From positions 23,778,001 to 23,842,000 of the forward strand of contig CM063288.1 in assembly GCA_032173965.1 (NCBI GenBank): DNA of 64,000 nt, given 5' to 3'. Origin of the DNA: Sitta carolinensis. Taxonomy: Eukaryota > Chordata > Aves > Passeriformes > Sittidae. Both the position numbers and the translations under genes were made by a program. Below the pieces are notes generated by a model. The model was not told where the DNA came from, did no database searches, and saw only the letters and a program-made list of their open reading frames with translations. Each line of letters opens with the position of its first letter. Positions within the stretch are counted from its first letter, which is position 1. Shown piece by piece: positions 24,587 to 38,300 of the stretch.

Positions 24587-27500
24587 TAAGAACAGGAAAA
24601 AATGATACATCCTTGTCAGGAATGTACAGCATATTCAGGGTTAAAGCAGGCCAGGAAAAGGGACACTTCCCTTTCTTGTCAAATTAGCCTTGGTTTCTAA
24701 GATCCATCATGATGGAATGCAGCTCTGAAACACCAGTTTTCTTGTAAGGAGGAAGCAGAGCCAATTGACTTAAACTTTTAGTTGCATCTGCTAGCAATTT
24801 CCACCAGAAGCTAATTACAGCTCACAGCTATCACCAGCAGATGATGGACCAATTACATGTCACAAAAAAGAAAGTTTAAACCTGCACAGAGGTTTCTTCT
24901 TCCTTGAAATCGTAAGACTGGGGTAACATTTTTCAAGCAGGTATTTTACACACACAAACAGAAATCTTAAAAAATTAGGTAAATTATTTTATCATGCAGA
25001 TACTATCTCTAGGTCTTTCCAAATCTGGAGGTCATTTATTGGGCTTTGTGCTGTATACCGATATCATATCAACTCTACACGGCGTGTGCATTTTTAAATT
25101 GTGATGTGATTAACCCAGCTCACTTTTAATGTTGTCATTTCTGTAAATTACCTCAGGATAACTAAAATAGCTCAGACCTTTTTGTTACGTTAATGCTGCA
25201 GGCTTGAAAATGCTCATGAGTACTGAAATATTTTCACCTCTTGATACTGTGGTTCCACAAAAATAAATTTTGCAACAGTGGACCTTTTCAAGAGTGATTC
25301 TTTTCTACAAAGAATGGAGCATGACTTTTTTCAGCTAGCATCACTAGATGGCGTTGCCTAGTAGTCTAATAGCTGAGTCTGAAAACATTAAATTAATGTA
25401 AATCTGTAGAGTAATTAAAACATTTAAGTCTTTCAGTGTGTATGTCTTAGGTATTTTTCTTCCTTTTCAATCATGCATCTAATTGTTCAAGAGAGGGTGT
25501 TGCGCTGAAGTGTTACTTCTGCCTGTTGCAGCTCTTAAGCAACTAGTGAGTGTGCTGTAGTTTCTGTTGTGGTTCTGCTCTTCCTTGGCTTGCTTGAGCA
25601 CTCCTTGAAGTCGTGTGCTGAGGGACCAAGGCTCAGCCAGAGCTTGTGCTGCTGTTTCATGCATGGTTCTCTCTGTACACAATTAGCCTCTTTTAATGGT
25701 ATGCTGAAATACTATCAGAAGGACCACTTGGGGGATGCCAGAGCAGACAGGCAACAAAAATTCTGCCAGTATTACTTTATAGAAAGCTCCTGGCATGTTT
25801 TTCTAAAGTATGATGTTCACCATTATTACAAACAATATGAAATAAAACAGAAGTGTTGTTCAGGGGTTTTATTCTTTTGTTTGTTTGTGGTTTAGCCACC
25901 ATGCCACATTTTTCTTCCTGGCTGGTTTCCTCTATTTTTTCAGGGGTCAGTAACGCCCTGGCAGCAGCACTAACATGACACTGCTGTGGCTGCATGTGGG
26001 GCATGACCATGCCAGCACACTGTTCTCTGGTGTGCTTTTTCCCAGGCAAGGCTGGAGGAAACCTGCCTTTTATATGAGTAGTGTATTTAGCTGAAAGCAA
26101 AAAGACATTAGGTAGTGGATTTATTCAGGGAGGATGGTAAGGAGAAATGATGAACCAAGCAGATTTTGTTCGGTGCTTTTAGTTCAGCTCCATCATCTGC
26201 CTCTTTAAACTGTGAGAATTTGGCAAAACCTGCTCCTTGTTCTTGGTTCACTCACATTTTAAATTTAAAAGATCTCCTGCTTGACATTATAGTTATTTTA
26301 AAATTCTTTCTTAACCCATCGCAGATGTCTTTATCAGTCTACTAAAAATTAAAGAATTGTTTTTGACAGGAATTGGTATAACTCATTTGTTTCATTTCTT
26401 AGTTTAAATACTATTTCTAGATAATGTTAATCAGTTTGCCTGCAATTATATATTTAGATGTAGACAGTGTGCACACCTCTGATTGTTTGAACATTTGTAT
26501 TTACAAAACAGTATTTTTAAAGACTTTATGGTAAAATCTTAGTTGTAGGATAATGTTGGGGATTTACATTAATAGTTTGGACACCTATAAAGCAGTATCA
26601 TGTTTCACAAAAGAATGAGGAATAAAAAAGCCAGGTTAAAGAAAACAGCAAACAGTAAGCATGTACTGGACTGTATTTTGATGAAAGTTGGTCACCAAAG
26701 CTTCTGTTTATGAAAGATTTAAAATTAAGTGCTAAACCTTATTTGAACAACTTTCTGGAAACTTGTGCAGTGTATTTCTGTAGGTTAAGGTAGCTCTTTG
26801 CAAAGACTCGCTTCAGGAAAATGCCAGATAAGATCAGGGGAGAGAGCAAGGTTGTTTGAGAGCCGAAGCACGATGCTTAACAGCTCCTCATGTGTGCTAG
26901 GGAAGTGGTGTAAGATCACCAGGACAGGAAAACCCTTAATCTTCTTTTACATATCCATATGTTTTTAAATCAGAATAACGTGAGTAGCTGTAAAGTGACT
27001 TATGGGCTAATTTTTCATCACTTTATACCAGGTAATTGATAAAGGTACAAAATTTGGTACGAGAGAGCACTGGTGGGAAAGGTATGCACCCCAGCCAGTA
27101 AAGTACTGAAGCACATGCTTGTCTCCCATTGAAGTCACTGGGTTTTAAGCACATGCAGAAACCCTTTCCTGAGCTGGGTCCGAGGGAGGGGAGTCAGTTA
27201 AGCAGGGCCAAACACAGAAAGAGGGGAAACCAGCGTGGTGACTGCAAGTGGGAAATAGCTATTGTGTTCACTACTGTACAGGAAAAGCTCTACCTGTAGC
27301 TGTGCAGTGCACTGCTAAAATTTGTACCAGACCTCAAAACCTCATCCTCAAATATGTCTGATCCCCCAGTGCCTCCACATGGGGTGTAGCCCAGTGTCAG
27401 GTCAGTGCATTTGGAAAGCATAGGCTTTGGTGTCTGAGCAGGGTGAGGAGAGAGAAAGCAGGGGCCCGCCTGTTGCACCCTCGATTTGTCAGCCTTCTTG

Positions 27501-28802
27501 TTGCAGTTTCAGAAATACACCATTCAGAGGGATAATATTTCTGCCACACCTTCATCCCAGTGTGCTGTCTGCAAGCAAGGAGAAGCAGAAGTGTGGAGCC
27601 AATAGTTTTAAGGAACTGCTCAGAACATTGATGTTTGGAAGGACACTGTTTCATAAGCATAAAATCAAAGTATACCTTCACTGCCAGTCTTTTCACCTAA
27701 ATTTTACATGAGGGCTGAATGCTCATTTAATCCTGTTTATTTGGGGGCATTCAGCACATAATACTAAATGTGCTTGATTTTTTTTTTATTTGCAGGTCAC
27801 CTTTTAATGGAGCTGTAAAAGTAAGTGTAAACTGCACCTTCTTTTGTCATCAGTAAGTGCTGAAGGGTGTAATGCTCAGGGCAGGAGTGGCTCTGGGCTC
27901 ACATGTGGGAGAAGGATGGGCAAACCCTAGCACTACCCAGTAAGTAAGAGGGTTGAAAGGCATCATGGGCTCTTGTTCATTGCACGGTCTATTTGTACAG
28001 GCCTCCTCAACACTACAAATATTTCCTTTTGGTTTCTTACTTGGGATACTTCTCAGAGGCTCTGTTGTGCTAATCCTAACAAAGACATGTCCAGAAGGAC
28101 AGTTTTTGCACTGAAGAGTTTATCTGCAATAGCTAATGGTTCTCCTGCTTGGTTGAAAAAGAGATCTGGATAGCTTGTCTTGATGTCCTCCAGGTCTGAC
28201 ATAATTAGGAAACAGTTCAGGCTGCTGCTCTGCACAGGGAGGTAGCACGTACCCCATTCAGAGTGTTTTACAGAGGAATGTTGTCCTTAGTAGAAATAAA
28301 TTATGTACATTTTCCACACGATGCAGACAATTCCTGTGATCCCTATCTACAGTGAAGAGACTATGATCTGGATGCACTTTGCACATATGCCAGAAATGCA
28401 GGTGTAAGCCAGATGAAGCAGTCATAGATCTCAAACCCCCTTTTCCCCTCCCTGATTTGCAGCTGTTGAATTCGTTAGCAGTGCACATAGAAGTGAAGTG
28501 ACCTAAAGGGGGTTCAAATTCGCATTACATTGTGAATGCTTTGGGCTGTAATCTGGAGGGTTGGTGGAATAAAAAGTCAAATTAAGAGTCAGTGTCTTTC
28601 TGAGCTGCCCTCTTTTGTCACAGTAGCAGGTTATAACTCTGCTGCTGCAGATCCTAGCAGCAGATCCTCCTCATTCACTCTGTTCCTTGGCAGCTCCTCT
28701 GTTTAATAGGCAATGTCTGCATATCTGTGGTGATGGGAAGAGATGAGAATTAGGATGTCTCACCCCAGAAGATCACAGTCCCTTTCAGGCAGGAATGGCA
28801 GT

Positions 28803-29381
28803 TGTCAGAACCCAGGATGTCTCTCTGACAGTCCTGGATGATCCCAGCTCCAGCCAAGGGGCTTTAAAGCCCTGGCAGGGGTGGTCAGAGACCCTGGCAT
28901 GCAGCCAGGGACTCCTGTGGCTTTGAGTTTGACCCATGGAACAAATTACCACCTGTGAATGAAGAATTAAGGGTCACAAAAGTTTAGATAGCATAATAGT
29001 AGTAGTTATAGAGTGAAAAAGGGAAATTTTTGGGATTTTTTACTATAGGTGCTTAGGAGGTAAGATGGAGGGACTTGGGCATTGTCCTGTCCTCCTTCCT
29101 TCTTCTTCCTAGCCTCCATCTTCTTGATGATCTAGGCACTTGGGGATTGGATTAGAGTAGAATGTAACTGTCTAACACAGGTGATAGGCATTGGATCATA
29201 ACTGTAAATAACTAACCCGTAATTTGTAATATAAAAAACAGTGCCTGCCCCAGGGCAGTGTGTGTGCCTCAAACTGACCTGCTGAACAGATCTCGGCAGG
29301 CCAGACAGAAAATATTTTAGATAAGAAACAATAAACAACCTTGAGAGCATTAGCTGAAGACTTCTGACTCCTTCTTCGACA
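28803..29381 (+). mobile_element. Solo LTR of an endogenous retrovirus (ERVL-like)
   Basis: The element opens with TGTCAGAACCCAGG and closes with CTTCTTCGACA, giving TGTC...GACA inverted termini. It is flanked by near-matching 5-bp target-site duplications (GCAGT at 28798-28802 and GCAGG at 29382-29386). Inside are a TATA box (TATAAAAAA, 29230-29238) and, about 100 bp later, a poly(A) signal (AATAAA, 29330-29335), the expected U3-R order for the + strand. A perfect 14-bp palindrome GGGCTTTAAAGCCC lies at 28859-28872. The sequence resembles LTR families I associate with songbird genomes, but I cannot confirm the family name. No gag, pol or env remnant and no second LTR are present, so it is a solo LTR left by recombination. 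It lies in sense orientation in UBE2E3 intron 3. Confidence 0.8.
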
Positions 29382-32300
29382 GCAGGGTTGGGAAAAAGAG
29401 ACTTTTAATACATCTCAGGCTCATGTCGACCAGAGGAGGTCCCAAGAGACAGTGTGTGGAGGTGGCTGCCCAGCTGCTGCTGTTCAGTGTGTCTGTCAGC
29501 CGGGCCTGGGTGCTCACTTCTGTTGCTCTAGCAGTTGTGTGATCGCTGAAATCGGGATTAAGTTCTCATCTCTTAAAGAAACTGTGTGTGTTTATTTTAA
29601 ATCACAACTTTTTGGAAGAAAACCCAGTGTTTAACCATGGCATTTCCAGGAAGGTGGGAAAAATGCCAAATGGAAGCAAATGTAGTTTTTACTGGTTGTG
29701 AGAAGCAGATTTGAGGATCTGTGTAACATGTGGCTGCCTCACTGCAGTTGTCTTCCTCTGCACAGGGCTCAGCTTCCCCATGTAAAGTCAGCATCATAGG
29801 AAATCATATAAAATAGATCTGATGCCTTACCTCAGTGCCAGACATGGGAATTTCTCTGCTTTGAATCAGTTGCAATAATAAAAAAGCACTTTGGCTTGTC
29901 CTCAGCGCCTGAAACCCACCTTTTTGATTGTTGGTGATTTTATCTCAGTTGTTTTTTCAGATCCAGTTTGACTGACTTTTGTTGGGTCCATTCTGTGAGC
30001 ATGGAAGAAAGTCCTGTTAGATGCTGGGAGCTGAGAATAGACCTCAGCCCTTGTGTTGAGGGTCACTGTGGTGCCAGCAAGCTCTTACATGGAGTCATGT
30101 GCATACTTGAAAAGTATAGACCAGACTTGCACACAGTGGGCACCTATCAGGGAGTCTGTCTTGATTTCCTGCCTCCTCTGGGTGCTGCTCTCCCTGTGAA
30201 CTGTGGGGTGAGGCTGTGAGCATTAGGAACAGGGCTGAGGTGGTGCTGCAGTGAGCTCCCTTTCTTTCCTGTGCTGCTGCTGGGAGGAAGATGAGGAGTG
30301 TGAGGCACAGGTGAGCTGCCAGGCCTGACAGAGAGTGCCAAAAGACAGATCTCCACAGAGGCATGAATACTGTAAGGGAACACTTGCTGACCTAACCTCA
30401 TCTTGAAGGCTGCCCTTCAGTACAGAACTGTCACTGGATCCTGTGAGGAGCTGTGTGAATACAGCAGAATCTAACACAGCAAAGGCAAGATGGCCAGTGC
30501 CCCTTAGAGGAATCCCCTACACACCTGGCACTTGTGTGGAGAAGTAAACAGGAGCATTCTGGAGCAGGACTGGCAGATTTTTTCTCAGATGAAGCTCTTC
30601 CCTTGCCTTGTATCTTCCAGTGCTCCAGGAAAACATCAATACTGGTGTAATTTTATTTATTTTTAATAATAATTTTAAAAGAACATTACTTAAAACAGAT
30701 GGTTCAGCTGGAGCATGTCAGGAGGATACACTCAAGTCATGCAGGTACAGAGAGGTTGGTGCAGGACATTTTTTGTGTAGTAAAGTGTAATGACACTTGC
30801 ATGAAATGCTCTGCCTGTCTCCCAGTTCAGACCCATTGTGTCATAGCTTTATTTTTTTTCAGACAATGTGTGAATCAACTCAGGAGCAGGAGGTTGAAGC
30901 AGCAAGACAGCTGCTATCCTCTCCTTGGAGACAGGGAAGTATCAGCATGCCACCAGACCTGCTTATATTACATGGGAAAAGATGTTCAGTTCCCCGCTTC
31001 TGTGTGTTTTTCATATAAAGGTTAGAGCACATGCTGAGAGAAGAGGAACTTTGAAGGGCAGGGCCCTCTGTCTAATTATGCATTAGGCCCCTTAGAGTAA
31101 ACAAATAAGTCGGAGGCTGTCTCCTAAGTGGTCTAATTCCTATTGTACAAACCCACAAAGGGGTAGTGGTGTTCAGTTCCTGCTTTCCCTTGATGTTCAC
31201 GGAGCTTGCTCCCAAGCACCTTGTCTGCCTGGAAGCCGGCTTTGTGGCCAGGGAGACACTCGCCCTGTTAGATGTGAGACAAGGAGGGGGACGATCATTA
31301 TTTCCAGGGAAAGTACTTTTGGCAGTGAGTGTTTACCTGTTAGAGCCAGGAATAAGCTTGAGTGCCTGCCAGTCCATTCTGAACCTGTGTTTTGATAAAT
31401 GTGAGGCAGTAGAAGGGAGAGCACCCGGCAAAAGCATGGAGAAGCATGCCTAAAAGATCAGTTTGTTCAGCTGTGTCCTCGGTGTCCATGGGTAGCTGAA
31501 GCCCAAGCACTTCTTTTTACATGCTGACCATGCTGCAAGGAGCAGCAGTCTACTGCAGAGGGGGAGAGTAGATTGGCAGCCTTCTCCCTATTTGGCCACT
31601 GGCGGGATGTGTGCCCTCAGGAGTGAGCTTGGAGAAACACTTCCCAGCAGAAGGCTTGACAGAAATTTAAATGGCTGATCAGGACCAAAGGAACCTGCTT
31701 GTGCTTCCTGCACTGTGTGGTGAAAGGCAACCCACCTCTCCAACAGTCTCATCCTCTTCATGTTCTTTCTGGCAGCTTCCACCATGGTGCCTCTGCCTTG
31801 AAACACGTCTTGTGATCCTGCTTTAGACCAGAGAGTGGTAAAAGGCTGGTGTGGGTGGCATGGCTCTGCTTTGCAGTTAGCTGTAGTTACTGGCCACGTG
31901 TGAGAATACCCCAAGTTTCAGCTCTTTCCTGACCCATTCTCCAGACAATTTGCTTTTCTGCATCATCCCAGGGTTTCTGGAATCTCTCTTATAGCCCCTG
32001 GTTTTTAGTTGGAGGCTTCAGGATTATTTTGGGTTTTTTACACCTTTTCAAATTGTCCAGAAGTCCTGCTGGAATTCTTAGTTGGCTTCCAGGTCTGGCG
32101 TAAAAATGAGCTGAAATATCCATATTGTCCACTCTCTTCTCTTTGTTGCTGGACAGGCAAATCATTGCTTGCCTGAGCTCTTAGTTCCTTGCAGAGACCC
32201 TGGAGATGCAGGAAGAGGGCTGAAGAAGGACCTCTGTGTAGGAAGAACAGGGAGCAGAATTGTCCGCCCAGCTGCTAACAGTGACAAATGTTGTGGGGAG

Positions 32301-35300
32301 AAGTACTGTCTGTATTTGTTTGCATTAGGAGGACAAGCAGGAATTTACAGAGAGAGGAAGGAAAGCCCAGTTTAAGTATATTTAATATTCATTCGAGTTT
32401 AAAACCCCATAAATGTTTATAATCAAATAGATAATTCAAATTTACTGAAGTATACCTTCAACAAGGAAATATCGTAAGCTAAGGGCTTTGTGATTGCTTT
32501 GTTGATGGAGGATGGACTTTGGTGAGGTTATTACATTATCGACTTGAAGAGGATGGATTTGTTAATAGGGTGGGTGATCTTGTCTGGCCTCAGCCAAGGG
32601 AAAAAAATGAAGAAATTTAAGGAACTAGTGCCAGCTTGTGGCATTGGCTGAGTCATCTCAAAATGGCCATAAATATATTGTAGCTTTAAAGTTATAGATA
32701 TATATGATAAGGAAAAGGAAGATTTCATTCAGTAGACAGGATAGTGGCAGTCAAGAGAATTAGTTTACATTTTTATTAGGCATTCTCATTAAGGGAATGG
32801 GAGAGCAGGATTTATTCACTTCCTGTCTCATAAGGCTTATTGGGGATGTTTCAGTACTGAGATCCTTAAGCATCTCAAACTAATGAAAAGATCATTTCAG
32901 GGCTCTTGAACTGCTTTACAGCTTGTGATAACAGAAAAGATGTGTTTATTTTGGGAGAGATTGTTTAACTGGTAAAGAAATACTCTTGAGCACAGGCAGA
33001 GCAATATGCCCGCAGTTGTCACATGCATATGTAACACTGTAGCTGAATATGGATCTAATCTGTTTACCAAGAAAGCAAATAATAAGATTGTGGGGTTTGC
33101 CCTTGCTCAGAACAACAGTGAATTAACCTGAGATTTTGTTTCTTATGCCAAGAGATTGTATCGAATGTTAAGAGACTTTGTATCTTATTTGAAGACATTG
33201 TAGAGGTTCTGACGGATTTTTCTGTAAAACAAATATTAAATCTGAAGAAATTATAAATAGATTTTTATCTAAAGCTCTGGAGGTCTGATTAATTTTTAGT
33301 TTTATTGCCTCTTTTTACATTGTTTATTAATTTATTGACTAAACTAATTAGTTATACATTATTAATATTAGTAATTTAGTTGTCAGTTGTTAGATGTTAA
33401 TTATAGTTAATTCATTAGCTATACATTAAAGTATAATTTATGCCTTAGATAAAAGCAAAAATTACCATCTTTTAATGAGTTTTGAATTAAGTTAATTCTT
33501 ACTAGCATTTCCTAGTGTCTAAAGTGTAATACAGTGTATTGTTTTAAAGCAACTCCACTGACATCAGTGACATTAGTTAAGCCTCAGACAACACTGAGAA
33601 CAGAATTTAGTCAAAGGGACTGAATACACTTGTTCGTTTTAATAATGCCCTGCAAAACCTATGCCAACAAAATATTTCCATACCAACTAAATATACCATC
33701 ATTATACACCCTTCATGTGTCCTGTGAAATGCTACAGATTAAAATAGCTCTGCTGAAATCTTGTCAACCTCCTCCATTAAACTTGGAAGGAGCATCTACC
33801 CAGAACGCCTTTAAATAGGAAAATGTCCTCAGTTTTGGATCTTCACTTACTGGCCTTTATTGCCTCCCTCTCTCCTGCCCTGTTGCATGTTCTTTGGATT
33901 TTCCACTAAAAGTCATTAACAGCTGAAGAGCTAAACTGCTCATCATTTGATACAGGCAGTGAGTAGTCCAGCTTCAGACTGAGAAATCAGCTCCTCTACC
34001 TAGATTGTCCCTGGTTCCCTGAGGCTAATTGAGGTCTGGTAAATCTTCAGGAAAGGGGACAATAGGCTCTCCTCCTGTAGTGTGTTCTGCATGGAATGTT
34101 TCTAAAATTGTTGCAGCCAACATAAACTCTTACTTCTCTAGGAACAGAAGGTAATGCTGTGTATTTTGTTGATCTCATTTATCATTTTAAGGCTCTATTT
34201 AGTTGACCTCTTGCTGCTGGTATTTGTTACATTTCCCAGATAATAAAACTGAGCCTGTCTGACTTTCCGTAACCACTGGGAAAAGGGTCCTCTCTGCTCT
34301 ACTCCTCCACAAGTTCCCTTGGACCCTCTGCTGACAGCTCCTCAGCATTCATGTGAATTCTCCCTGCAAGTCTGGACCTGAGCACACAGCTTTTGTTTCA
34401 TTTTTGGACATGCTTTTATATGCTGCTCTTCTAAGTAAGAATCAAGATTGCATCCAGCTGCTCCAGACTATTAAATTTTTCTGAAAGCATGTTTGTCCTG
34501 GAACAGCCCCTCTGAAAGGAACAGAGGAGTGGGACATGCCAAGTGTCTCCTTGGCAGCTCTGAACAAATCCTGCCTGATAACATGTTTCTGTTTGTTGTT
34601 CAACAGTGGAGTAAATTTATTGAATCTCAATGATCATAATTAGGCTTCAAAACTTAACGTTGTGTCAGCATACAGAAAAGACATTGAATGTTGCCTTGGA
34701 GTCAAATTTCAGACTTGGTGTCGCTGGTTCCTGTGTGCATGGTACGTCTACCAGGGTAATGCATCTGTAACCTCTTCTTCAGCAGGTGTTCCCATCTAAG
34801 ACCAGTAGTAGGTCTAGTATAGGGCATCTTGTCCATCCTCTTGGTGCATGATATACAGAGGCAGGCCCTCAGGTGCTGAGGGGACAGTACTGACCCCTTT
34901 CCAGCCAGACTTTCCATTCTTTAAAATCCTGTGTGAGTAGCTTCATTTGATGAGCATCTCCTTGGAATGCAGTGAGTCAACTGCTAGAGTCCAGTTTGCT
35001 TCATCAAATACCGAATTAGTCTCTACATCAGCAGAGTTTATTTTTGGTGTTTCTGTGATTAAAAAAACACCAACCACATAGAATTTGAGGGTTTAACTTT
35101 TGGGTACTGGGTCTTTCTGGTTTATTGTTGTTACAACAGCCATGGGACCTGTTGAAGTCTGGAGGTGTCATTTGACCTGGAAAATGCCTCTCAGTGACAG
35201 AGTAGGGGCAGCCTAAAGGCCAATAAACACCGTACAGATAGCTTTAACTTCTCAGCATTACTTGTCTTATGCCAGGCAGGGAAATGGATTGAGGTGGCAC

Positions 35301-38300
35301 TCAGCTGGCTTGTTTCCAGACTTCATTCATGGACTCACCATGAACAAGACCTGCTCTTGCCTTCCTCAGCACTGGTGTGTCATATATTCCCAGAGCAGAG
35401 GGTGGCACTGAGGCGAGATTTGGGAAAAGCAACTTTAATATTTTTCTGTATTATTTGTGTGCACCACACACTGGTGGAGTTTTCTCTTTCCTCCTTATTC
35501 TGGTTGCTTGTTTCTGCTGTTGAAGCCTGATCATTCTTGAAGGATCCAGTCATAATTCAGTAGCTGTGCAGAAACCCCTGAAAATGTTTCTTTAGGTTTT
35601 AACTGTGTTGTGTGTGCTTTTATAATGTGTCTTCTGTGGGTGTGTCTGTGCTGCAAGACTGGGATATCCAGCCTCGGGCAGGCGAAGAACTTTCTTTGTC
35701 CTTCAGGGAGAACTGGTTTAGTTCAGATGTGCTGCTGCTGGGATCATTTTTTTGCCTTCTACAGTAATGCAGCTATGTTTTGAATCTAAATCCTCAGCTA
35801 AAGTAAAAGTAAAGTATTTGAGAAAACTAAATCAAAAGAAATCAAATGTTTCTGTTATGTGTTAAAAAATACTGTTTGTAGAGATAATGTCTTTACAGAT
35901 GAAAACCATTCTCACAGATGAGGGTCTGCAGAATAAATTATTCAATCCTTTGTCTTTTTTGTGATCATTTGAGTATTACCATGTATCATCTCAAACTCTG
36001 ATCTAGATTGAAGTTGCAGAAAAGTTAAATCATTGTCACGTAGCCAAAAGAAAGCAGTAGACAGGGGAGCAGCCTTGTGCATGGCAAGTATACAAGATGT
36101 CATGGTCAGGGGACTGAGAGCAAGGAGGGAAACTCTCAGCATATCTGGCTGAGAACTGACTGTGAAGAAATCAGAGGATGTTTTTATGTCTTACCATTTT
36201 TAGGCTTTCTTATAAAAAATGAGGCTTTGGAGTACTAAGCTCCAAAGGAATGCAGCCGCTGCTTGGATAACTTTACAAATACCCAAGCGTAAAACACTTG
36301 CAAATCAGAATGCATGTATGTATTTTATGGTAAACAGACTAACTGCAGGATGTCTAAAATTGTACACACAACTGTCCTGTACTGTACAGTTGCTTTAAAT
36401 TTCTGTCTGTTTTTAAAATTGAGGATGCTGGTTTTGCCTGTTTTCATGTGCACTTAATACATCCTGTAATATTTTATTTTTTGTATATTTGCCTCATTCT
36501 TCTGTTATGACACTGGCATTAGTTTGATGTCTTTCCTAGCAAAAAGGCCCTGCTATTCTCCAAGACTTTTTCTTTCTTATCAAAGTTAATGGTTGTATAA
36601 CATGTAATTCCTTTTAGCAGTGGAACTGTCATCATTGTAATTCTCTCAGGGGATGTTAGTGGTGAACTCAGCTTGGCATATGAGCCATAGCTGTTCACTG
36701 ATATTTTGGTATTTTGAGTGGCAGGAAGCTGAGTATAGACAGTTTGCTGTATGGGTTATGAGAACAAAATATTTGTCTTACTAATAGGTGGTGTCTCTGA
36801 AGTAGTGAAAAATTATTTAAGACAGAGTGTACAGTCAGGTAGTTAAAGGGAATGTCAGGAACTTATAGGAGAGTTTAGAATTAAAGTTGTCATGTGTAAC
36901 TTTGAATTTAGCATTACCTACTTTATGAATATTTAATCATCTCCTCTAATATTTTCTTGTCATTTTCCTTTTCTTTTTTATTCCTTACTATTGAAATATT
37001 TCTAGATTAAAAAGAAAGATTTTAAAGGAAAAATAAATGTTGACAGGAGGACTATAAGCACTGTTAACAGATCAAAGTATTTCAGGTAACTGCAGCAGAT
37101 TTGCATTGATATAGTTTTGAGATAAAGATGCAAACAGCTAGAGGCAGTGTATCATCCTCTTTAGACTTAATTTATAGTAAAAACATGATTATTTTCATAT
37201 TATGCAACAGACATAAACTAGCTAAGAAGTATTTTGCCAGTGTGGGGAGGGAAGGGTTGAAAGTGGAAGAATGGCAAGGAAGGTGGTAGATTCCATCAAG
37301 TGACCTTGCAGCAGGGAATGCCAAGGCCTGGAGAATAACAGTGTGGGAAACCATATATTATGTCTACTGCTGTTTATCTTTTGTCTGTTTGAGAAGTAGA
37401 ATTTCTGTGAAGAGATAGCACAGGTGTTTACACAAACTTGGAGGCCCTCTCCCAGACATGCTTGAGCTCCCGGTCTTGGGAGAGAGATCAAAACAGAGGT
37501 CATAAAAAGCAGAGAGGAAAATCACAGCATGATGTTAACCCGTGCATGCGTGGCCCTTTGATAAATGGGTGCAAAGAGCAGCCCTGATGCCCTGCCTGGG
37601 ACTGGGCTGAGCCTGAGGGTGCCTGCACCCTCATTTTGCGTGTCTGCAACCCAGTGTGGTTTTGGGGTCCTCTAGCCAGCGAGGTAAAAAATAAATTTAC
37701 TCTTTGCATTTCAGCTGTGGTTTTTTTGGTTGTCCTCAATCAGCTGTGTGTGTTGATTCACACAACCACATAAAAAGAGGGTCATTTGACTAGAAATTCA
37801 GGAAGAGAAAACCCTCTGGTTCTCAGTAGTTGCTGTTAGTTGTGTGGCATGCTCAGAAATAAAGTTTTGTAAATGAAACTCCTCCAGTTTGAATATGAGT
37901 CTAAGGTGAGTAATTCAAGCAAGTTGGAATCAGTGATTTACTTTGGTATTGCTGTGTGTCTGATACTTATTTTCAACAGATAGGAAGCACATAACTATGT
38001 CATTTATAATTAATATTTCTTCCTTGAATCTGAGGAATTGTCTAAGAAAAGGAATTTTGTCTTCATGCAGGGAGAATTGCCTTCATTGTAAGAAGAGTAA
38101 CAGATAGAGGGATTACTAGGGACATACTCAGGGAAGGGGCAGAAGATCTCTTTAGGAAGAGATGGGAGGTATTCAGCTGAGCCAGATGGAGGAAGAGAGG
38201 TAGAGCAAACGTGTGCACATTCTGGGAGAACCACTGTTGGTCTCTGCTGGCTGAGTTTTTAGTGAAGTCATACTTCTTTTCATTCCTGAAGGGAGGTTGA

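Larger units (their letters stand above)
6824..28802 (+). other. UBE2E3: UBE2E3 intron 3, left part
   Basis: The first half of a 43.7-kb GT-AG intron (6824-50539). The sequence is AT-rich and non-coding. The many open frames of 60-120 codons lack homology and splice context. Structures I can point to are a GT-rich tract (7921-8020), poly-T runs near 17076 and 17402, an A22 run (24565-24586), a candidate 25-nt cryptic exon (27796-27820), and motif-dense stretches that could be conserved enhancers (about 21840-22230, 24050-24210 and 24780-24900). I recognise no nested gene or structured RNA. Confidence 0.75.

Noticed and set aside
33240..33560. AT-rich block with many TTAAT/ATTAG words, considered as an origin or matrix attachment site
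   Set aside because: AT-richness alone is not evidence, and no defined repeat unit or motif array is present.
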